This document shows, piece after piece, positions 6,986-15,559 of a stretch of 64,000 nt of DNA. Made by a program: the position numbers and the translations under genes. Location of the stretch: NCBI GenBank assembly GCA_020161365.1, contig JAIUNU010000014.1, positions 1 to 64,000 on the forward strand, read 5' to 3'. Within the stretch, counting starts at the first letter, position 1. Every line of letters begins with the position of its first letter. The notes under the pieces are model-generated. The model was not told the origin of the DNA. It searched no databases and worked only from the letters and a program-made list of their open reading frames with translations. The stretch is from Pseudomonadota bacterium (lineage in GTDB: Bacteria > Pseudomonadota > Alphaproteobacteria > Caulobacterales > Caulobacteraceae).

Positions 6986-8761
6986 TCATCTCTGCCACGC
7001 TGGGCTCCGCTGGGCGCGGCGCTCGATCAGGCTTGGACGCTTGCGAAGATCAGTGATCGGCCGATCCACACCGTCCAGCGCGAAGCCCGCCGCGACGTAG
7101 CCGGCCTTCACCGCCGGTTCGAAGGCGCGCCAGTCCCGGATGTCGATCCCCTCCAGTTTCGGAGTGATGAGCACGTCGGTCGCCTCGCGCGCCGCGGCGA
7201 GGTCGCGCCCTGTCGTCACGGTCGCGGCGCGCATCAGCAGGGCCACGATCGGCGGCCCCTTCCGCCACTCGCCCGAGACGATCCAGTTCCACAGCGACGG
7301 CGGCGTGACGATGTCGGCGCTGGTGATGCTGCGGCCGCGCGTGACGTCGACACCGACGATCGGGCCAAGTTGAAAGGACCGCATCACGTCGGCGGGGAAG
7401 TTCTTCATCACCGCGCCGTCCACCAGCACCTGCCCGTTCTCGGTGGCGGGCGGAAGCACGCCCGGCAAAGAGATCGACGCTCGCAACGCCACCTGCAGAT
7501 CGCCGGTACGGTGCAGTTGATAGGAGCCGGAGGTCAGGTTTGACGACACGCAGAAGAACGGCAGCCAGAGATCGCTGATGTCGACTTCGCCGAAGTGCTC
7601 GTTCAGCCGGTCGCGGACCTTTTCGCCGCGGGTCATGGCGATCATAGGGAAGGCGATATCGTCCAGCGGACTGGTGTCGACGAAGGCCTTCTGAATGCGG
7701 GCTTCAAGCTCTCCGTCGTCCCAGCCCATGGCCAGACCAGCCGCGACGATCGCGCCCATCGATGCGCCGCCTACGAAGTCTATCGGAATGCCGCGTTCGC
7801 GCATCGCCTGGATCGCGCCGATATGGGCGTAGGCGCGGGCCCCGCCGCCGGACAGGACCAGGCCCACCGACTGCCCCGTGAGTACGCGGGCCAGACGCTG
7901 TAGGTCTCCGACGCCATTCTCGCGCAGATGGAAAAGTCTGGCCGCCTGCGTCGCCGCCATCCAGGCCGCCGAGCCGGACGGGCGGTCGAGGGTGGCGGAC
8001 TGCAGCAGGATGAGATCCACCAGCCGCTGGGCCTGCAATGGACCCGATGCGTAGGACGGGATGGCCGTGGGCGGCGATCGATCACCGCGACCAACGCGAA
8101 ACAGATGGTCGACCTGACGGCCCACGACATGCTTCCAGGCGGTCTCGTCGGCCTCGGCCACGTAAAGCACGAAGTCGTGCTCGCGCTCCACGTTGCTGAA
8201 CCATTCGGTCGGCGCGAGCAGCGACTCGCCGCCCTCGACGGTGACCGAATAGCCCAGGTTCTCGATGCAGCGGCCCAGGCGCTCTACGACCGGCCGGATC
8301 GCCGCGCCGGGCTCCACCGCGATGAAGCCGAAGACCGACGGATCGCCGATCGCTGCGTGGGTCTGCGCCTGGCGCGCCCGGCGGATCATCAGCCGGGAGA
8401 GCTCCAGCATGACCGTCGGATCTTCCTCGGCCGCCTCGAAGAAGTCGTCGCGGGGAAGCGCCAGCACTTCACTATCGCGGAGAGACACCATGTTGGCCGA
8501 ATGCGCCGTACCCCCGACCAGGGCCATTTCGCCAGCAGGTTCGCCGGGGCGGATCACGCCCAGGAACTGCGGCTCCTGACCCTCTTCGCGGCGGAAAGCG
8601 CCCAGGCGCCCAGTCTTCAGGAAATAAAGCTGGTCCGCTGCTTCACCGGGTTCAAACAGGGTCGCGCCGCCGGGCAGGGAAAACCAAGCCGCCGCCCCGG
8701 TTCGTGTAGCACGGGCGAAGAGGCGGGCCAGGGCCGAGTCGTCGGGCAGGGGCGTTTCCAC
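6986..8761 (-). CDS. Cyclic nucleotide-binding domain / patatin-like phospholipase (NTE family)
   Basis: A two-domain protein of 591 residues from this start. The N-terminal part (about 25-145) is a CNB/Crp-type sensor with LPGGATLFEPGEAADQLYFL and GEMALVGG. The C-terminal patatin domain (about 300-460) has the oxyanion motif GGGARAYAHIG, nucleophile motif GASMG and catalytic aspartate motif DGAVMKNFP, so a Ser-Asp dyad is intact. Such proteins resemble neuropathy target esterase/RssA and probably hydrolyse (lyso)phospholipids, perhaps under cyclic-nucleotide control. The start is uncertain: the GTG at 8761 fits the domain boundary and a TTG at 8818 would add 19 residues; neither has a good Shine-Dalgarno. 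It is divergent from mccB with a short shared promoter region. Confidence 0.88.
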   Translation of the reverse strand: METPLPDDSALARLFARATRTGAAAWFSLPGGATLFEPGEAADQLYFLKTGRLGAFRREEGQEPQFLGVIRPGEPAGEMALVGGTAHSANMVSLRDSEVLALPRDDFFEAAEEDPTVMLELSRLMIRRARQAQTHAAIGDPSVFGFIAVEPGAAIRPVVERLGRCIENLGYSVTVEGGESLLAPTEWFSNVEREHDFVLYVAEADETAWKHVVGRQVDHLFRVGRGDRSPPTAIPSYASGPLQAQRLVDLILLQSATLDRPSGSAAWMAATQAARLFHLRENGVGDLQRLARVLTGQSVGLVLSGGGARAYAHIGAIQAMRERGIPIDFVGGASMGAIVAAGLAMGWDDGELEARIQKAFVDTSPLDDIAFPMIAMTRGEKVRDRLNEHFGEVDISDLWLPFFCVSSNLTSGSYQLHRTGDLQVALRASISLPGVLPPATENGQVLVDGAVMKNFPADVMRSFQLGPIVGVDVTRGRSITSADIVTPPSLWNWIVSGEWRKGPPIVALLMRAATVTTGRDLAAAREATDVLITPKLEGIDIRDWRAFEPAVKAGYVAAGFALDGVDRPITDLRKRPSLIERRAQRSPAWQR

Positions 8762-8931
8762 GGCGCGAACGCTAACCCGAACCGGCAGGCTTGACCACAA
8801 GGGGGCGTTCAGGCGCAACTGTTGATCGCGGAAGCGAAATGGTCGAGAACGGTTTTGGCTCGGAATCTTTGGGTTTGGGGTCCAAAAATCTCCGACTTCC
8901 GGGGCAGGGTGGAAAAGGCTAAGCGTCGGTC

Positions 8932-10524
8932 ATGCCGAAGTTGAACTCCGTTATCGACGCGTCCAGCGACGCCTTCGCCAGAAACGCGGCCCACAACCGG
9001 GCGCTCGTGGAAGAGCTTCGCGCCAAGGTGGCGCAAGCCGCCCTTGGCGGACCGGAGAGCGCCCGCGAACGACATGCCGCGCGCGGCAAGCTCCTGCCTC
9101 GTGATCGCGTCGAGCGCCTGCTGGATCCGGGCTCGCCGTTCCTGGAGATCGGCCAGCTGGCCGCCTGCGATCTATACAATGGCGAGGCGCCGGGCGCGGG
9201 CATGATCTGCGGCGTCGGTCGCGTGTCGGGCCGTGAGGTGATGATCGTCGCCAATGACCCGACGGTGAAGGGCGGCGCTTACTTCCCGATGACGGTGAAG
9301 AAGCACCTTCGCGCCCAGGAGATCGCCGCGCAGAACCGACTGCCCTGCGTCTATCTGGTCGACAGCGGCGGCGCCAACCTGCCTCACCAGGCCGAGGTCT
9401 TCCCGGACCGCGACCACTTTGGCCGCATCTTCTTCAACCAGGCCCGGATGAGCGCCGCCAGCATCCCGCAGATCGCCTGTGTGATGGGATCCTGCACCGC
9501 CGGGGGGGCCTATGTGCCGGCGATGAGCGACGAGACGGTGATCGTTCGCAACCAGGGCACCATTTTCCTGGCTGGTCCGCCGCTGGTGAAGGCCGCCACG
9601 GGCGAAGTGATCTCGGCCGAAGAGCTGGGCGGCGCCGAGACGCACGGTCGTCGCTCCGGCGTCGTCGACCACGTCGCCGAGAACGATGAGCACGCTCTGG
9701 AGATCGTCCGCTCGATCGTCGCCAACCTGAACACGACCAAGCCGGATCAACTGGTGCTCGCCGACCCCGAGCCGCCGTCCTACGACCCCGAAGAGATCTA
9801 CGGGATCGTGCCCACCGATGTCCGCGCGCCCTACGACGTGCGCGAGGTGATCGCGCGCATCGTTGACGGCAGCCACTTCGACGAGTTCAAGGCGCTCTAC
9901 GGCACGACCCTTGTCTGCGGCTTCGCGCGCATCTGGGGGCAGCCGGTGGCCATCCTGGCCAACAATGGCGTCCTCTTCAGCGAGAGCGCGGTCAAGGGCG
10001 CGCACTTCATAGAACTCGCCTGCAAGCGCAAGATTCCGCTGGTCTTTTTACAGAACATCTCGGGCTTCATGGTCGGCGGGAAGTACGAGGCCGGCGGCAT
10101 CGCCAAGGATGGCGCCAAGCTGGTCACGGCGGTCGCCTCGGCCGAGGTTCCGAAGTTCACCGTGCTGATCGGCGGCAGCTTCGGCGCCGGCAACTACGGC
10201 ATGTGCGGCCGCGCCTATAGCCCGCGCTTCCTGTTCACCTGGCCCAACAGCCGCATCTCGGTCATGGGTGGCGAGCAGGCCGCGAGTGTGCTGGCCACCG
10301 TCCACCGGGACGCGGCCAAGTGGACGCCGGAAGAGGCAGAGGCCTTCAAGGCGCCGATCCGCCAGCGCTACGAGGACGAGGGCAATCCGTACCACGCCAC
10401 GGCCCGACTGTGGGACGACGGCGTCATTGATCCGGCGCAAACCCGTGATGTGCTGGGTCTGGCCATCTCGGCGTCGCTGAACGCGCCGATCCCCGAGACC
10501 ACCTTCGGCGTTTTCCGGATGTAG
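8932..10524 (+). CDS. mccB: 3-methylcrotonyl-CoA carboxylase, beta (carboxyltransferase) subunit
   Basis: A 530-residue carboxyltransferase that moves CO2 from biotin on MccA to 3-methylcrotonyl-CoA, giving 3-methylglutaconyl-CoA. It shows the full acyl-CoA carboxylase beta fold: HAARGKLLPRDRVERLLDPG near the N-terminus, YLVDSGGANLPHQAEVFPD, and GSCTAGGAYVPAMSDE in the first half; NISGFMVGGKYEAGGIAKDGAK and GGSFGAGNYGMCGRAY in the second. The NLPHQ and MCGRAY variants are those of methylcrotonyl rather than propionyl enzymes. The hydratase and MccA genes follow on the same strand, consistent with a liu-type operon. The ATG at 8932 follows a purine-rich GGAAAAGG. Confidence 0.95.
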   Translation: MPKLNSVIDASSDAFARNAAHNRALVEELRAKVAQAALGGPESARERHAARGKLLPRDRVERLLDPGSPFLEIGQLAACDLYNGEAPGAGMICGVGRVSGREVMIVANDPTVKGGAYFPMTVKKHLRAQEIAAQNRLPCVYLVDSGGANLPHQAEVFPDRDHFGRIFFNQARMSAASIPQIACVMGSCTAGGAYVPAMSDETVIVRNQGTIFLAGPPLVKAATGEVISAEELGGAETHGRRSGVVDHVAENDEHALEIVRSIVANLNTTKPDQLVLADPEPPSYDPEEIYGIVPTDVRAPYDVREVIARIVDGSHFDEFKALYGTTLVCGFARIWGQPVAILANNGVLFSESAVKGAHFIELACKRKIPLVFLQNISGFMVGGKYEAGGIAKDGAKLVTAVASAEVPKFTVLIGGSFGAGNYGMCGRAYSPRFLFTWPNSRISVMGGEQAASVLATVHRDAAKWTPEEAEAFKAPIRQRYEDEGNPYHATARLWDDGVIDPAQTRDVLGLAISASLNAPIPETTFGVFRM

Positions 10525-10544
10525 CTTCCAGGAAGGACCTTCCC

Positions 10545-11384
10545 ATGACCAACCCGATCGCCGACCCCATCGTCGAGGTTCCCGACACCGACGCGATGAG
10601 CCCGCTGGTCCACATGGACAGCACGCCCGATGGGGCGGTCACCGTGTGGATCAACCGGCCGGAAAAGAAGAACGCCTTCGACGCCGCCACGATCGCAGCC
10701 CTGCGTCAGACCTTCGAGACCCTGCACGGCGCCGAGGGGGTCCGCGTGGTGTTCCTCCGCGGCGTCGGCGGCGCCTTCAGCGCTGGCGCGGACCTCTCCT
10801 GGATGGCCGACGCGGTCGATTGGGACGAGGATGACAATCGCCAGGATGCGCTGGAACTCGCGCACATGCTCAAGGCGCTGCACGATATCCCGGCCTTGAC
10901 GGTGGCCCTCGTCGAAGGCCCGGCCTTCGGCGGCGGAGCAGGGCTCGTCGCGGCCTGCGACCACGCCTTGGCGCTGGTCGAAGCCAAGTTCGCCTTCTCG
11001 GAGGTGAAGCTGGGTCTGACGCCGGCGACGATCAGCCCCTACGTGATCCAGGCTCTTGGTCCGCGTACCGCCAAACTGCTGTTCGCCACCGGCCGCGTCT
11101 TCGACGCTGACGACGCCTGGGGCTTTGGTCTGGTCGACGAAGTGTTCGAGGATGTCGCCAGCCTTGAAGCCGCGCGCGACGCCTTGATCGCCGAAATGGC
11201 GCCCTGCGCGCCCGGCGCGATCGGTGACGCCAAGGCCTTGGTCAACGACTTCGTTGGTCAAAAGCTCGACAAGGGACTGATCGAGGAAAGCGCTCGTCGT
11301 ATCGCCCGCCGCCGCGTGTCGCCCGAGGGACAAGAAGGCGTGCGCGCTTTCCTCTCGCGTCGTAAACCCGCTTGGTCTGAATAG
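10545..11384 (+). CDS. liuC: Enoyl-CoA hydratase/isomerase family, probable methylglutaconyl-CoA hydratase
   Basis: A 279-residue crotonase-fold enzyme. Its oxyanion-hole segments are FSAGADLSWM and GPAFGGGAGLVAACD, followed by FAFSEVKLGLTPATISPYV, a pattern usual in methylglutaconyl-CoA hydratases. With mccB 20 bp upstream and mccA downstream it should hydrate 3-methylglutaconyl-CoA to HMG-CoA, the step after the carboxylase. The ATG at 10545 follows AGGAAGGACC. No HMG-CoA lyase gene occurs in the window, so the final cleavage enzyme must be encoded elsewhere. The exact substrate is inferred from context; the fold is certain. Confidence 0.9.
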   Translation: MTNPIADPIVEVPDTDAMSPLVHMDSTPDGAVTVWINRPEKKNAFDAATIAALRQTFETLHGAEGVRVVFLRGVGGAFSAGADLSWMADAVDWDEDDNRQDALELAHMLKALHDIPALTVALVEGPAFGGGAGLVAACDHALALVEAKFAFSEVKLGLTPATISPYVIQALGPRTAKLLFATGRVFDADDAWGFGLVDEVFEDVASLEAARDALIAEMAPCAPGAIGDAKALVNDFVGQKLDKGLIEESARRIARRRVSPEGQEGVRAFLSRRKPAWSE

Positions 11385-11401
11385 ACTCAACCGGGGGCAT
11401 T

Positions 11402-12685
11402 ATGACGGGCGCAGATCTGGAAGCAGCAGCAGCGGACTCGGCGGCGAGTTTTGTTCGTCCGAAGAAGCGGCCGTTCACGCAGCAGGGCCAGCCCTGCAAA
11501 AACTGCGGGACGCCCCTTGAAGGCTGGTATTGCTACAGCTGTGGTCAGAACGCCGATACGCACCACCGTTCGATCCTTCACCTGATCTGGGAGGCCATCG
11601 AGGGGATGTTCCACCTCGACGGCCGCCTGGCGAACACGTTGCCGCTGCTGTTCTTCAATCCTGGCAGGCTGGCCAAGGATTACATGGAAGGCCGGATCGC
11701 CCGGCACGTGCCGCCGTTCCGCACCTTCCTGGTCGCGCTGCTTCTCTTCATCTTCGCCGCCGAGCACGCCATCCACGGCGCGCGCCACAAGATGGAATTG
11801 AAGGAAGAGCAGGAGATCGCCGCCCTGGCCACGTCTGAGGGGCGCAAGGCCAAGGCCGATGAGATGCGCAGGACGGCGGCCGAGGTCCGCGCCGAGCGCC
11901 TGAAGGAACTCGCCGCTCAGCGCGACGCTGACCTGAAGGAGCCCGGCGCCGACCAAAAAGCCATTGGGGCCGAGTACGCTGATGACGTGAAGCGGGCTGA
12001 AATCCGCTACGCAGCGAAGATCAAAGAGGCCGATGCGCTTCAGAACAACCCGAACGCCGCCGTCGAGGCGCGCGCCCAGGCCGAAAACAAGGGCGCGGAC
12101 ACCGCCAAGCAGATCCGTGACATCCAGTTTGATGATGAGGAGCTTCTGCCAAACGGTCAGCGAAAGCTCACGGGAACCACCATCGACGGTGTGCAGGTCA
12201 ATGTGACTGTCCCGGGGGGCAAGGTTGTCGATGGCAACCCCGCCAAGGTCGTCACGGAGGGCTGGCTCAAGGAGAATCTCGCCAAGGCCGTTCAGAATCC
12301 CGATTACTATCTCGTCGTGATGTTCGGCTGGGCGCACCGCTTGGCGGTGTTGCTGCTGCCGATCATGGGGCTGAGCCTCGCGCTCGTTTACGTGAACCGC
12401 CGGCAGTTCTTCATCTATGACCACCTGCTGGTGGCCACCAATCTGATCTCGTTTTCGTTCCTGGTGAACGCGATCGGTTTTGTCTTGCCCGGGCCGCTGA
12501 TGGCGGCGTGGTTTGTGCTGATTTCGTTCTGGGCCCCGGTCAACCTCTTCCAGACCCTGCGCGGCGGCTATGGCTCGAGCATCGTCGGCGCGCTCTTCAA
12601 GACGTTCATCGTGTGGGTCTCAAGCGTGGTGTCTTTTGGCCTGCTTGTGACCGGCCTGATGCTCTTCACCCTTTCCCAGATGTAG
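11402..12685 (+). CDS. DUF3667-family membrane protein with N-terminal zinc-ribbon-like cysteines
   Basis: A 427-residue protein of unknown function. Four cysteines as two CxxC pairs (C32, C35 and C44, C47) form a zinc-ribbon-like module at the start of a segment typical of DUF3667, followed by the signature FHLDGRLANTLPLLFFNPGRLAKDYMEGRI. One membrane helix (about 110-124) precedes a long charged helical region (about 130-240), and about four hydrophobic helices close the protein (about 305-427). It lies between the hydratase (17 bp upstream) and mccA (9 bp downstream) in the leucine operon and so should be co-transcribed with them. A role in isovalerate or leucine use is possible but unsupported by homology. 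Confidence 0.85.
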   Translation: MTGADLEAAAADSAASFVRPKKRPFTQQGQPCKNCGTPLEGWYCYSCGQNADTHHRSILHLIWEAIEGMFHLDGRLANTLPLLFFNPGRLAKDYMEGRIARHVPPFRTFLVALLLFIFAAEHAIHGARHKMELKEEQEIAALATSEGRKAKADEMRRTAAEVRAERLKELAAQRDADLKEPGADQKAIGAEYADDVKRAEIRYAAKIKEADALQNNPNAAVEARAQAENKGADTAKQIRDIQFDDEELLPNGQRKLTGTTIDGVQVNVTVPGGKVVDGNPAKVVTEGWLKENLAKAVQNPDYYLVVMFGWAHRLAVLLLPIMGLSLALVYVNRRQFFIYDHLLVATNLISFSFLVNAIGFVLPGPLMAAWFVLISFWAPVNLFQTLRGGYGSSIVGALFKTFIVWVSSVVSFGLLVTGLMLFTLSQM

Positions 12686-12694
12686 GGTTCCGAC

Positions 12695-14659
12695 TTGCTC
12701 TCCTCCGTCCTGATCGCCAACCGCGGCGAGATCGCCCGCCGTATCATCCGCACCGCTCGCGAACTGGGCGTGCGGACGATCGCCGTCTATTCCGAGGCGG
12801 ACGCGAACGCGCCGTTCGTGATGGAGGCCGACGCGGCGATCCTGATCGGCCCGGCGCCGGCCAGGGAGAGCTATCTGGATCCCCGCAAGATCCTGGCGGC
12901 GGCCAAGCAGATGGGCGCCGAGGCGATCCATCCGGGCTATGGCTTCCTGTCCGAGAACGCCGAGTTTGCGCAAAGCGTGATGGACGCGGGTCTCGTGTGG
13001 ATCGGCCCGCCGCCCTCGGCGATCCGGGCTATGGGCCTGAAGGACGCCGCCAAGGCGGTGATGATCAAGGCCGGCGTGCCCACCACGCCCGGTTATCTGG
13101 GCGAGGATCAGTCGGTTGAACGCCTCACCGCCGAGGCGGCCAAGATTGGCTATCCGGTGCTGATCAAGGCGGTGGCCGGCGGCGGCGGCAAGGGCATGCG
13201 CAAGGTCGAGCGCGCCGAGGACTTCGAGGCGGCGCTCGGCTCGTGCCGCCGCGAAGCGTCGGCCGCGTTCGGTGACGATCGTGTGTTGCTGGAAAAATAC
13301 GTCACCCGACCGCGCCACATCGAGGTTCAGGTGTTCGGCGACAGCCACGGCAATGTCGTCCACCTGTTCGAGCGCGACTGCTCGCTGCAGCGTCGCCACC
13401 AGAAGGTCATCGAGGAGGCTCCGGCCCCGGGCATGGATCAGGCCACCCGCGCCGCTGTCTGCGCCGCAGCCGTCAAGGCTGCCCAGGCCGTGAACTATGT
13501 TGGCGCGGGCACCGTCGAGTTCATCGCCGACGCCAGCGAAGGCCTGCGCGCCGACCGCATCTGGTTCATGGAGATGAACACCCGCCTCCAGGTCGAGCAT
13601 CCCGTCACGGAGATGGTCACCGGCCAGGATCTGGTCGAATGGCAGTTGCGGGTGGCCTCGGGCGAGCCGTTGCCGCTGGAGCAGGACGAGATCACGCTGG
13701 ACGGCTGGGCCATGGAGGCGCGGCTCTACGCCGAGAACCCGAGTACCGGCTTCCTCCCATCCACGGGCAAGCTCAAGCACTTCCGGATGCCGGAAGGCGA
13801 CGTCCGGATCGACAGCGCGGTGGAGGAGGGCGGCGAGGTCACGCCGTTCTACGATCCGATGATCGCCAAGCTGATCGCCCACGGCGCCGACCGAGAGGAC
13901 GCCGCCCAGCGTCTTGCCGAGGCCTGCGCCCTGGTCGAGGTTTGGCCGGTCAAGACCAACGCCGCGTTCCTGGCCAAATGCGCCAGCCACCCGGACTTCG
14001 TCGACGGCGCGGTCGACACCGGCTTCATTGAGGCGCGCCTCGACGAGCTGACGGAACGCACCTTCAGCGACGAGCCCGCCATGGCCGCGATCGGCTGGCG
14101 GTTGGACAGCTTCCTGGAGGCCGAGGCCCGTCGCGATCCGTGGGAGCCCGCGCCGTCGAAGTTGCTTGGCTTCCGCATGAATGCTCCGCGGGCGCAGATG
14201 CATCTTCCGATGTCGACCGACGGCAAGGCCACCCCCCTGCGCGTCGCCCTGATCGGCGGCGGAAGCGAAGACTGGTCCTGGGACATCCGCCGCGCCGACG
14301 GTTCGACGTTCGAAGACGTCACCCGGCTGCCGACCACCTATGGCAAGGGCCCGATCCAAGTGTTCGAGGGCGGCGACGTCGTGGAGTTCGACTTTGTCGC
14401 CAAGGTCGCCGGGGCGGGCGAGGGCGGCGCCTCGGATGGCGCGATCCTGTCGCCGATGCCGGGCAAGATTGTCTCCGTCTCGGTCTCGGCGGGTCAGACG
14501 GTCCGCAAGGGCCAGACCTTGCTGACGCTTGAAGCCATGAAGATGGAGCACGCCATGGCCGCGCCATTCGACGGCGTGGTCGCCGAGCTGGCAGCGGCGG
14601 CGGGCGGTCAGGTTAGCGAGGGCGTCGTGCTGGCGCGCCTGGAGCCCGCCGAAGGCTGA
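12695..14659 (+). CDS. mccA: 3-methylcrotonyl-CoA carboxylase, alpha (biotin carboxylase/carrier) subunit
   Basis: A 654-residue biotin-dependent subunit. It comprises a biotin carboxylase domain (about 1-445, with LIANRGEIARRIIRTAR, the glycine-rich ATP loop GGGGKGMRKV and EMNTRLQVEHPVTE), a linker domain, and a C-terminal biotinyl domain with biotin on K616 in EAMKMEH. With MccB it carboxylates 3-methylcrotonyl-CoA. The start appears to be TTG at 12695: the frame upstream closes at once and homology begins at the next residues (LSSVLIANRGE). The upstream ribosome-binding site is weak (TAGGG), and the DUF3667 stop lies 9 nt upstream, suggesting translational coupling. Confidence 0.95.
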   Translation: MLSSVLIANRGEIARRIIRTARELGVRTIAVYSEADANAPFVMEADAAILIGPAPARESYLDPRKILAAAKQMGAEAIHPGYGFLSENAEFAQSVMDAGLVWIGPPPSAIRAMGLKDAAKAVMIKAGVPTTPGYLGEDQSVERLTAEAAKIGYPVLIKAVAGGGGKGMRKVERAEDFEAALGSCRREASAAFGDDRVLLEKYVTRPRHIEVQVFGDSHGNVVHLFERDCSLQRRHQKVIEEAPAPGMDQATRAAVCAAAVKAAQAVNYVGAGTVEFIADASEGLRADRIWFMEMNTRLQVEHPVTEMVTGQDLVEWQLRVASGEPLPLEQDEITLDGWAMEARLYAENPSTGFLPSTGKLKHFRMPEGDVRIDSAVEEGGEVTPFYDPMIAKLIAHGADREDAAQRLAEACALVEVWPVKTNAAFLAKCASHPDFVDGAVDTGFIEARLDELTERTFSDEPAMAAIGWRLDSFLEAEARRDPWEPAPSKLLGFRMNAPRAQMHLPMSTDGKATPLRVALIGGGSEDWSWDIRRADGSTFEDVTRLPTTYGKGPIQVFEGGDVVEFDFVAKVAGAGEGGASDGAILSPMPGKIVSVSVSAGQTVRKGQTLLTLEAMKMEHAMAAPFDGVVAELAAAAGGQVSEGVVLARLEPAEG

Positions 14660-14740
14660 GTCTGATCCCTTTTTCCCAGCCTTCAGCGGGCGTCACGACT
14701 GCCGCTGTACCGCTCGGCGTCGTGGGAGTAGGCTTCAAGC

Positions 14741-15559
14741 ATGTCGCGTTCCGTCGCCGATCCCCGTCCCGCCCTGCAGTGGCGCGCCGATCAGGCTGCG
14801 CGGCCTTTCGAGCGCATCACGCCGCAGGAAACCGCCGTCGGTCTGTCGTTCGATGGTCGCCCGCATACGGTGCTGATGGCCACGCCGGATGATCTGGAGG
14901 ATCTGGCGCGTGGCTTTGTCGTCACCGAGGCCGTGGCCGCCGCTCAGGATATCGCCGGGATCGATGTTCGGACCGAGGAGCTCGGCGTCCTGGTCGATGT
15001 CCGCTTCGGGCCGGGCGCGGGGCCCCGCAAGGCGCGCCCGCGCAATCTGGAGGGACGGTCCAGCTGCGGGTTGTGCGGCGTGGAGCGTCTGGCCGACGCC
15101 GTTCGACCGCTGCCGACGCTGGCCGCCTCGGACACAGTCCTGGCGCACACCGTCATTCCGCGCGCCCTGGAGAGGCTTGAGATCGAGCAAGCCCTGGGCC
15201 GCCTGACCCGCGCCACTCATGCGGCCGCGTTCTTCTCGCTGGACGGGGACCTGTTGCTGCTGCGCGAGGACGTCGGCCGCCACAATGCGCTGGACAAGCT
15301 GGCCGGCGCGTTGCTGCGTGAAGGGCATGACCCCGCGACGGGCTTCGTCGTGGTGACTAGCCGCTGCTCGTTCGAGATGGTCGAAAAGACCGTGCGCCTC
15401 GGCTGCCCGATCATGGTGGCGGTGTCGGCGCCGACCGCGTTGGCCATTGATCGGGCGCAGGCGGCGAACCTCACCCTTGTGGCGCTGGCGCGCGCCGATG
15501 GCCACGCGGTGTTCGCGGGCGGTGAGCGGCTGGTCGATCGGATGATGGAGCCGGCCTGA
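14741..15559 (+). CDS. fdhD: Formate dehydrogenase accessory sulfurtransferase FdhD
   Basis: FdhD passes sulfur from a cysteine desulfurase to the molybdenum bis-MGD cofactor, activating formate dehydrogenases. The 272-residue product has the redox-active CxxC pair in SSCGLCGVERL (C109, C112), the LREDVGRHNALDKLAGALL motif and SRCSFEMVEKTVRLGCPIMVAVSAPT, all diagnostic. It ends in an ATG/TGA overlap with the following FdhF/YdeP-type oxidoreductase, its probable client. The ATG lies 81 bp after mccA, so a separate transcript is likely. Confidence 0.95.
   Translation: MSRSVADPRPALQWRADQAARPFERITPQETAVGLSFDGRPHTVLMATPDDLEDLARGFVVTEAVAAAQDIAGIDVRTEELGVLVDVRFGPGAGPRKARPRNLEGRSSCGLCGVERLADAVRPLPTLAASDTVLAHTVIPRALERLEIEQALGRLTRATHAAAFFSLDGDLLLLREDVGRHNALDKLAGALLREGHDPATGFVVVTSRCSFEMVEKTVRLGCPIMVAVSAPTALAIDRAQAANLTLVALARADGHAVFAGGERLVDRMMEPA

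Noticed and set aside
12620..14551. A 643-codon open frame on the minus strand opposite mccA
   Set aside because: It is the high-GC antisense shadow of the biotin carboxylase frame; no ribosome-binding site or family signature, and similar shadows lie opposite most genes here.
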